Assembly: GCA_023333565.1 (NCBI GenBank)
Contig: JAJKFH010000553.1
Coordinates: 310,001 to 374,000, forward strand
Source: Puffinus mauretanicus
Taxonomy: Eukaryota; Chordata; Aves; Procellariiformes; Procellariidae
Reading direction: 5' to 3'
DNA: 64,000 nucleotides
Shown here: in pieces, positions 55,505 to 64,000 of the stretch
Layout of the letters: every line of letters starts with the position of its first letter
Numbering within the stretch: position 1 is the first letter of the stretch
Notes under the pieces: generated by a model
Told to the model about the DNA's origin: nothing
Seen by the model: the letters and a program-made list of their open reading frames with translations, nothing else
The model's database searches: none
Made by a program: the position numbers and the translations under genes

Positions 55505-57089
55505 AAATCAGACCACTCATCAGACCTGCTACGCCACCTGGACGCTCACAAGTCTATGGGGCCGGATGGGATCCACCCAAGGGTACTGAGGGAGCTGGCG
55601 GAAGAGCTTGCCAAGCCACTCTCCATCATTTACCAGCAGTCCTGGTTAACTGGGGAGGTCCTGGATGACTGGAGGCTTGCCAATGTGACGCCCATCTACA
55701 AGAAGGGCCGGAAGGAGGATCCGGGGAACTACAGGCCGGTCAGCCTGACCTCGGTGCCGGGGAAGATCATGGAGCGGTTCATCTTGAGGGCGCTCACAAG
55801 GCACATGTGGGACAACCAGGGGATCAGGCCCAGCCAGCGCGGGTTCATGGAAGGCAAGGTCCTGCTTGACCAACCTGATCTCCTTCTATGACCAGGTGAC
55901 CCGCTAGTGGATGAGGGAAAGGCTGTGGCTGTGGTCTACCTGGACTTCAGTAAAGCCTTTGACACTGTCTCCCACAGCATCCTCCTAGAGAAGCTGGTGG
56001 CTCACGGCTTAGACAGGTGCACTCTTCGCTGGGTAAAAAACTGGCTGGACGGCCGAGCCCAGAGAGTTGTGGTGAATGGAGTTAAATCCAGTTGGTGGCC
56101 GGACACGAACGGTGTTCCCGAGGGCTCAGTATTGGGGCTGGTCTTGTTTAATATCTTTATCAATGATCCGAATGAGGGGATCCTCATGAGTGCTCCCTCA
56201 GTCAGTTCGCAGACGACACCAAGCTGGGCGGGAGTGTTGATCTGCTGGAGGGTAGGAAGGCTCTGCAGAGGGACCTGGACAGGCTGGATCGATGGGCTGA
56301 GGCCAACTGTATGAGGTTCAACAAGGCCAAGTGCTGGGTCCTGCACTTGGGCCACAACAACCCCAGGCAACGCTACAGGCTTGGGGAAGAGTGGCTGGAA
56401 AGTGCCCGGAGGAAAAGGACCTGGGGGTGCTGATTGACAGCCGGCTGAACATGAGCCGGCAGTGTGCCCAGGTGGCCAAGAAGGCCAACGGCATCCCGGC
56501 CTGTATCAGAACTGGTGTGGCCAGCAGGAGCAGGGAGGTGATCGTGCCCCTGTACTGGGCACTGGTGAGGCCGCACCTTGAATCCTGTGTTCAGTTTTGG
56601 GCCCCTCACTACAAGAAGGACATGGAGGTGCTGGAGCGTGTCCAGAGAAGGGCAACGAAGCTGGTGAAGGGCCTGGAGCACAAGTCTGATGGGGAGCGGC
56701 TGAGGGAACTGGGGGTGTTCAGCCTGGAGAAGAGGAGGCTGAGGGGAGACCTTACTGTGCTCTACAACTGAAAGGAGGTTGTAGCGAGGTGGGTGTTGGT
56801 CTCTTCTCCCAAGTAACAAGCGATAGGACGAGAGGAAATGGCCTCAAGTTGCGCCAAGAGAGGTTTAGATTGGACATTAGGAGAAATTTCTTTATTGAAA
56901 GAGTGGTCAGGCCTTGGAACAGGCTGCCCAGGGAAGTGGTGGAGTCACCATCCCTGGAAGTATTTAAAAGACGTGTAGATGAGGCGCTTGGGGACATGGT
57001 TTAGTGGGCATGGTGGTGTTGGGTTGACGGTTGGACTTGATGATCTTAGAGGTCTTTTCCAACCTTAATGATTCTATGATTCTATGATT
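55505..57089 (+). mobile_element. CR1 LINE, 1.6 kb, with broken reverse transcriptase region
   Basis: A 5'-truncated CR1, GC-richer than its surroundings. Three ORF fragments in shifted frames carry CR1 reverse transcriptase sequence: SMGPDGIHPRVLRELAEELA and NVTPIYKKGRKEDPGNYRPV (55556-55891), [20 protein letters not shown] and GVPEGSVLG (55907-56314), and the thumb/C-terminal part [51 protein letters not shown] (56331-56771). Frameshifts fall near 55860-55905 and 56185-56330, the second destroying the catalytic-Asp (FADD) segment. It ends in the CR1 3' UTR and (ATTCTATG)n. Confidence 0.96.
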
Positions 57090-57955
57090 TCTTCTCTTCC
57101 TAAGTTACTACTATTGCCTCTCACCTGTCTGTGGTGACTCCCATCTCCAAGCCTGCTATTGCTGGGAAAGACAAGTACAGCCTTGGATTCTGCACCAGCT
57201 CCCACATGAGGATAACTATTTATTTTGGAGTGCCACAATGATAATTTATTTGTTAGCAAATTCTGCAAAATAGATTATGGAGCCTAATTGAAAGGAAGCA
57301 ATTAATCCTTAGTTTTCCTTAGAGATATGGATTGTCTGTCAATAAGTGTCAACTCTCTAGAGAAAGTAAGATCCAGAAATAATCCCAATTAGGCAGGAAA
57401 GTTTTCTGGGTTGCTTTAAGAATGGGAGGAGACTTGCTTTGCCAGAAGGCCCTGGTTCAGCTGCTCGTTTCTTGTGCACAGTAGCAAAGGGACCATCAGC
57501 AATCCCTGAGCAAGGAAGAAGGGAAACTCTCAGCATGGTGGGGTGGCATCAAGTTTCCTCACTCCCTGCCTGTTCAGCACCTCCATCTCCCACCCTGCCC
57601 AGTTGTACTATCAGTAGTGTGTAGCTTTAGCCCCCACAGGCACTGCAGGGGGCTCTCTTGCTGCTGGGCAGCAGTCCAACTTGCACAGGAATTCAACATG
57701 AGGGCATACATACGCTCAAAACTTTTCCACTGACTGCAGGATTTCCGGCAGGGCACTCTGCTCTCACTCAGTCCAGCACCCAGGATTTGAAGGTGAGAAG
57801 TCTGCAGCCCTCTAGCCTCATGCATGCCAGATGCAGGCTGGGTTCAGACTGCCCCATGCTATAGGCGGCACAGAGCTTACTTACCTTGACTGACTAAAGC
57901 CAGAGATGCGTTCCTGTGATGGACGAGGAGACCTGAGTGACCGTTTAGGGGAAGG

Positions 57956-57992
57956 ATGCGCACACGCGCGCGCGCATACACACACACACACA
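57956..57992. repeat. Alternating purine-pyrimidine tract, GC then AC
   Basis: 37 bp of strict purine/pyrimidine alternation, with a GCGCGCGCGC core followed by (AC)n. This is the classic left-handed Z-DNA-forming composition and is also an unstable microsatellite. Confidence 0.9.
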
Positions 57993-60927
57993 GTGCAGGA
58001 GACTACCCCAGGGATGTAAAGAGAAGGATGTTCCCTCTCTCCAACTATAAGCACTTCTGCACTTCCCACGGAGGGGCTGCTGCATCCTCTTCACTGAGGT
58101 CTGGCTGCCACAAAGCCACCTGAACCAAACTAAACTAAAACTCCATTGCTATCATAGCAACAAGGGATACATAACTGTGGTTATGGAGAGGGAGAACAAC
58201 AGTCAGCATCACCTCCTCCTTCACATCCCCACTGAAGCAGAGAGGAGGGTGCAATGACCTGCCTGCTCTGCATGCTGGGCACATCCTGCTGCCCACCTGT
58301 GTAGGAAGAGCACTCCACGTCCTGTCTCCACAGAGCACCAGGGCCCAGTCGCATGCTAAGGCCCTCCAGGAGCATCTTGCACCCTCCTGTGATGTCTCCC
58401 TGGGCCAGAGCACAAAGGCGCTGGAGGCCCGGAGCAGGCCATCAGAGCACAGGGGCAGGGAGCTCTATTGTAATTTGCCCCTCTGGAGAGAAAACACCCA
58501 GGCATCAGCCGCTGACCTCCTCCCCGCTCCCAGTGGGATCCCAGCAAGATCAGCCTTGCCACACAACTGCAAGGTTGCAGTCCTGAAACTCAAGGTCTTA
58601 CCTGTAGCAAAAACACCAATTCCCCACCCCATCCCCAAGAATTTCAGCCCAGCAAGGAGCCCTGAAGACCCCGTCTCTCCCCACTTCTCGTGGAGCACGA
58701 TGCCCTCTCCTGGGGGCTTGAGGAAGCGGCTGGAGAAGCGTTTCCCAGCCAGAGTGGGGTGAAACTCAGGAAGGTTCCCACCAGAGACCCCAGTGCCTTG
58801 GGTCTGGAAAGGAGGAATGAGGGCTTAAAACAGAGATTCCCAGCTGTTAGCTGTGATCCCACTTCCTTATATGAGCTTCTGTCGGCCACGGCCTCCAAAG
58901 GCAGATCCGCTTAACTGAACTGAAGAAGAATAAACCCTCCATTTGCAAACTGCAGTCCCCATCTCCTAGAACTGCCACCACTGACCACCAGCCTGCAGAC
59001 GATGCTGTATGGAAAGCAAGAAAAGCTGAAGGATCACAAAAATGCTTGGAAGCTAAGAGGAAATGAACTTATTTTCTGTGGGGCAGGTCCTTCAAATCTT
59101 TCCCTCAGATGCCTTAGCTAACATGATTTCTTCACATAAGCACACTCTGCTTCTACATGGTTCCACCTCCTGTCCTCTTATGTCTCCCCTACAGTCTCTA
59201 TGCCTTATGCCGCCCTCACTGTATACACCTGGCTGAAAAACTACAAACGCCTCTTCCTAATGCTACACCCTACACACAAACGCCTTTTGCTCTGCCACTC
59301 CATGGAATTCACCAGCAAGCCTGAGGCAGAGATCTATAGCCCTGCATCACTCTCCTTCTTCAAAGAAGCCATTAGTTTCTGCTTGGTACCCATTACAACT
59401 GGCTTAGGCCAGAGAGCTGTACACATTTCTCTCTAAATTTCCCTGGTGTCACTTGCTGAGTAATTGAGCATCCTATCTCCTTAAAGACACTACCCATTGC
59501 CCTCTGCATCCGTCCCTGTGTCAAAGAGGAGAGAAGCCTGCGAGTTCTCTGAACACTCCCCTGACAAAGAGGTATCTGCAGGCAAAGAAGGTATGTGGAA
59601 AGGGGGCCCCAGCAAATAGATGCACAGGTGGCCAACTAGAGACGTGCAATATTGTCTCCTCCCTCTCACCTCCTCACTGCACTAGGGATGCAGCACCAGA
59701 CACTGACTCCAGCTGTTTGCAAAGCAAGCCGCAGGGTGTGGGGAGCATGGCAACATGACAAGCGCTGCGTTTGTACTGCAGAGTCTACTGCCTGACCCGG
59801 CAGACAGACCTGTTTTGCTAGGCTTAGTTATAAGAAACAGAGGTAACGCAGGGCTGCAAGGCACCTAGAGAAAGAATGCGAAATGTTTTTGAAATTTTAG
59901 CTCCCACACCAGCACTCCCACACCCTTAACAGCAACATCCACTGGAGGGGAGCTGATGATTTCTTTAATAGTTTCAAAAATACCTAAAATACCTCATTTA
60001 TCCCTTCTCCAAGCCTACAGCATGTCCTGGCTATTCTGTGCCTGCCCCAGTTTATACAGAGAATGACATAGGGTGCAGTCTGAGCAGCTCTGGGGCTTTT
60101 GTATACAGCAGAGCATTACCTAACAAGTGTAGGTAAGGAGAGGAGCCCTGGGTTCTGACAGAAAGCTGAACCCAATTCCCTGGAGCAAATACTGAGTGCA
60201 CAAAATACAAAATCAGCTTTGCAAGGGAAGATAAAGCACCCTACAGCTAGAAGTACTCATGTCAAACAACTGAAAGAGGTAGAGGGAGGCAGGAGGGTCG
60301 GGAGAATCTGTGCTGGATAGATTTGGCAAGGGGAGAAGACTGCTATTTCATTTTGCTGGGAAAGCTAATAGTCTTGAATGAGACAGCAGTCCTGTTAGGC
60401 CAGATGTATTCACATCTTACGAGACAGCCTGTGCAGCCCAGAGGCCCGCTGCAAAGCTTGTTGAAGTCGGCATTTCCACTGAGTTTTGGCGAGCCTTAGA
60501 TCTGTCCCTCCTCAAACAAGGCAGAGAAAGGAAGTGCTGTCATCCCTGTTTCATGAGGCACTGGGGCTTTCTCACAGTCATGCAGGGTGTTGTTGGAGCT
60601 GAATAGGGAACTGGCCCCAGTTCTTATGCTTTAGCTGCCAAAGCAGCTGGTTTGCATACCTACACACTGTGGTTGACCATGGCGAGTGCTCTGCCCAGTT
60701 GCTTATTACTTGTGTTTTCCCGTCCCCCTCCAAACTAGCTGGCATTTGCCACCCTGCTGACATTGGAGCGGATGTCTCATTAGCACAGCTAGAACTTGGG
60801 AGGCTGGAAGAGCAAGGAGGATGAGCTCAGGTGGGAAGCAGCAGCAACAACAGCAGGGGCAGGCGGATTCTGGAAAAGCAGAGATCCCTTTTTCTTGCCA
60901 GCTTCCCTAGTGAAGAGCCAGAGAGAA

Positions 60928-61032
60928 AATAATGGATATTTATATGCAAACCTGTCTCTCAGGCAGCAGTTTCCAAAGTCTAATAATAGGGCTTGGAGTT
61001 GTTTATTGCGTGATTCAGATAGCATTGCATAA
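60928..61032. promoter_or_regulatory. Possible cis-regulatory cluster
   Basis: Within 105 bp there are TATGCAAA (octamer-like), TTGTTTATT (forkhead-like), TTGCGTGAT and TTGCATAA (both C/EBP-like), and CTAATAATAG. It sits about 180 bp upstream of the TATA candidate at 61213. Word matches only; conservation not tested. Confidence 0.25.
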
Positions 61033-61212
61033 AGCTGCTGGAAAGCTCCTGCCTGTCCCCAGAGCATATTCCTGAGAAGTTGTGAGTTAGAGGAGGGCCT
61101 GAGTCCAGCTGCAGTGGGTTCAAGCCAGCATGGTACCAGCAGGCTCTGTATCTTCAGAGGTGCAGTCAGAGCCAGCAGAGATGCTGGAGCAAACCGGGCT
61201 GTGCAGAAGAAA

Positions 61213-61220
61213 TATAAAAG
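61213..61220 (+). promoter_or_regulatory. TATA box of a second candidate + strand promoter
   Basis: TATAAAAG, followed 50 bp later by a strong splice donor CAGCAAG|GTAAGA (GT at 61271). The predicted start is about 61243, giving a very short first exon of about 28 nt. Confidence 0.3.
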
Positions 61221-61270
61221 CCTCCTCCCAGGGAAAGCCAACCACCCACTCCCTGTCTTGAAACAGCAAG

Positions 61271-64000
61271 GTAAGAAGACAAGGAGCCTGGTAATTGCAC
61301 CTCTTGCTTTGACCTTTTGGTTTATCACACCTGCAGCAGCACTGAGCAGAGTCCAGGAACCCACCGTCCAATGCACTGTGAAATGCAGGCAAGGACTGCA
61401 CCTGACTCAAAGATTTTGCAGCACTGCAAAGAATGTCAGGAATGTAGAAAGCTACCTGTCCCCAAAATCAAGGTGAAAACCCAAGTCTGCAGATTGCCAC
61501 TACTACGCCTTGACCACTGGGCTAGTCTCAAACCAGACCTGGTAGTATGGGCAACTGCTTATGAATTCACCACAAAAACCACATCCAGTGGCCCTGTTGC
61601 TGTTTCTTGCTGACTCAGATACAATGTGTTGAAAGTGCAGCTTCCCCAGCCAAGTAGGAGGGGAGGATTAAAAACAGGAAAGGTCAAAACAGCCTCCTCT
61701 TTGTATGAGGAGAACACAGGGCTGGGCTCTGCAGCAGAGGGCAGCACCTGGACAGCATGTTCTGAGGCAGAATAATTGTAGTGATCAGCTCTGCACCCTG
61801 CTCTTCACTAGACAGTCTTTCCAACCAGCCCATTTCAACACAGGACTGAGGAAACTTCCCAGGGAATGCCTCTGCTCATTCCAGGCAGGACAAGTGCTAC
61901 AACAATGTCACGTGGACTATTAGAAACCAGAAGAGACCAGAGTAGCATTCTCTGTGCTGGGTGGAACACAGAGAAGCTTGCTCTTTTCTAGAAAAAGTTG
62001 TTTGAAGCCTGCTTTGTCAATCATGTTTAAATACTTACCCAGTAATTCACCTCCCAAGCAGGATTCATGGAGTTACAGGACAAGTGAGTGACAGTATTGC
62101 ATGAGAATCCAGGCTCCTGGCTTTCTAGTCTAGTCTCTGGTCAGGCATCCAGTGACATGCACTTGTTTGCAGGAAACTAGGGAGTCTGCCCCCGCATCCT
62201 CTGCATCCAGCCTCAGACCCTGCCTCTTCACTGATCCTACAACAAAACGCACCTCTGTCCAGTCCTGGTTGCACTCCTCCAGTCTGGATGAAGAACTGGG
62301 CAGGAAGGGAGCAGAGGACTGCATTGATCAAGAGTCCTGCTAGGCTATGATGCTCTCTCACCCTGCACATCCACCCTGACCTTTTTTTGCTGCTTAGCAG
62401 ACACAGCTGGAGTTTGCAAAGCAGACAGATGGGGCCTCATTAGTACCTCTCCAGGCAAGCGGATAGAGGCATGTGCAGTTATTCATGGGGACATGTGCTG
62501 AATCTCAGCAGGGCTGGGATGATGCTCAGGTTTTGACAGATGCTGGAGGAGAAAGAAATTCACATCTCTTTCCTCCATCAGTGCCTGCAGAGCTAGGAAC
62601 TCAAAAACACGGAATTTCATTACCAGGGCCCCTCTCCACTGCTACTTTGAGCCCTTCTTACAGGAACAAAGTAAAACACACAACCTACCAACTCCAAACC
62701 TTTTATTGGATGTGAGGTGGCCTCAAATACTAAGATAGTCCCTGCTTCTGAGGTTAGTACAAGTAGCAAGGAAAGAGCTGTTACCAGTAAGGCCACAACT
62801 AAGAAGTGGCTAAGCATCAGGCTCACTAGACACAAGGCAGAGGAATAGGGGAGAGGAAACAGCAGTTGTTATTAGACACTGACCATCACTGTCCCAGGTA
62901 CCAAACGTTGGTCTGGTCCCTTCAGTATCACTCAGAAGATGCAAAGTCTGCTTTAGAAATAACATCCCCCCACCATGCTTTACAGAAATTTCCTGTATGT
63001 TGGCAATGCAACATGGCAAGTGAAAGTGCTTCCCCATTCCTATGGAGAGAAGAGTTGTCAAGCAGCAGCTGGGCTCTGATATGACAGACCAGCTTGCCAA
63101 CACGCCATAAATCTGTCCTAGAACAACCAGCTCCTGTGCAGATCTGCCAGTCACACCTGAAAGCTGGCCTGTGGTATTCCCAGCTAAGCCATCCTGAAGC
63201 CTTCCCAGCCTACATGCAGCCCTCAACATTTTATTCACTGTTATTCATGTCCAGGGTATCCACACCTCAACTCTTTTGCCCCTACTTCTTCACACACACT
63301 CTCAGCTCCTGGCTTCTAAGAGAGTACATTATTTCAAATAAATTTCCTACAGAAAGAAGACAAAAGCTTTGAACAGGAAAAAAACCCTGAGTCAAGGAAA
63401 GCTTAAGTATCACTTCTGTGGAGATGCAGTGTCCTTTTTGCTTTCCTTTCAAAAAAGAGCAAATTTGCATTGAACATCCTTGGAAATATGCTTGAGTCCA
63501 GGAATGCCCTCTTCTGACGTGTCCTCGAGCCCAGGCAGAGCCCTAGGTGGAGATGACCAGCTTACACATATGCCTGCCTTTTGAGCAGATTGCAGCTGAA
63601 CCCCAGGAACAGGCAGAAAAAGCAGGAGCAAAACTGAAATGGACCTCAAATCCTGCTGCAGCAGACAAGCAGGAAAAAATAGTTCTGTGGAAATCGTGAC
63701 TTCCCTCAGCCTATTTCTGAAAGTGTCAATCTGTCTCATTGCTGGTGCTTCCTAAGGGACTCTCCACCTCAGTGCTCCTTGTTGCAAAGACTGGATGAGC
63801 TCATACAAGACGAAATTTACTGGGTCCCAGTATTTCACAGCAGCACTTGTCCAACCTGCAGTGCTCTCAGCCTCAGTTTAAAGGTGGAGAAATACTGCCA
63901 GCAAAGAGGAGGTTAGGAATACTGTAACCCCTGTACATTCTCCGACCAACTGCCAGTGTCTTGTACCATCTCTCAGCTTCATGTGAGACACCTGATCTAG
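61271..64000. other. Gene-free stretch to the right edge
   Basis: No coding exons recognised. Short SINE-like words occur on the - strand near 61480-61515 (GACCACTGGGCTAG on +) and on + near 62105-62135 (GAATCCAGGCTCCTGGC). The 142-codon minus ORF at 62810-63238 looks like chance. Confidence 0.55.

Larger units (their letters stand above)
57090..61212. other. Gene-free stretch, locally GC-rich
   Basis: No exon chain recognised. The GC is higher at about 58250-58800 but there is no CpG island. A Z-DNA-type alternating tract lies at 57956-57992. The 195-codon minus ORF at 60789-61376 is long but matches nothing I know. Possible regulatory words cluster at 60928-61032. Confidence 0.55.

Noticed and set aside
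55556..56771. Reverse transcriptase ORFs as host genes
   Set aside because: They are frameshifted pieces of a 5'-truncated CR1 LINE.
60789..61376. 195-codon minus ORF, longest in the right half
   Set aside because: No recognisable domain, unusual Leu/Cys/Phe-rich composition, overlaps competing + strand ORFs and the TATA candidate; consistent with chance in moderately GC-rich DNA.

Overview
The window is vertebrate nuclear DNA, most likely avian. The evidence is exon-intron gene structure with canonical GT/AG sites, AATAAA signals, and several CR1 LINE copies ending in the (ATTCTATG)n tail typical of sauropsid and especially bird CR1. There is nothing prokaryotic here, and most open reading frames above 60 codons are chance ORFs in introns or intergenic DNA.

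Left half (1 to about 31250): the 3' part of SIK2, salt-inducible kinase 2, on the + strand. Eleven coding exons were placed (10117-27972) with matching splice phases. They encode 753 residues, from the DFG motif of the kinase domain to the stop codon, and a 3' UTR of about 3.3 kb follows. Exons for the N-terminal kinase lobe lie left of the window, so 1-10116 is intron. One short intron (23514-23693) is exactly 180 bp and has no in-frame stop, so its retention would add 60 residues without a frameshift.

Middle (about 30960 to 35000): I propose a second, unrecognised multi-exon gene on the - strand, tail to tail with SIK2. Six putative coding exons have good splice sites and compatible phases and end in a stop at 31264-31266. 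One exon (34107-34253) carries what looks like a one-base deletion, so the gene may be decayed or the assembly may have an indel. I expected PPP2R1B here from human gene order and did not find its HEAT-repeat exons.

Between 35964 and 39297 lies a decayed LTR element of about 3.3 kb: two diverged LTR-like direct repeats around an interior with an RNase H-like remnant.

Right part (39298-64000): no confident genes. It holds three closely related CR1 copies within 10 kb, one 1.6 kb long with broken reverse transcriptase sequence. It also has SINE fragments, simple repeats including a 37-bp alternating purine-pyrimidine tract, and two TATA-type promoter candidates on the + strand (51193 and 61213). 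Each promoter is followed by a GTAAGA splice donor, which suggests unannotated 5' exons.
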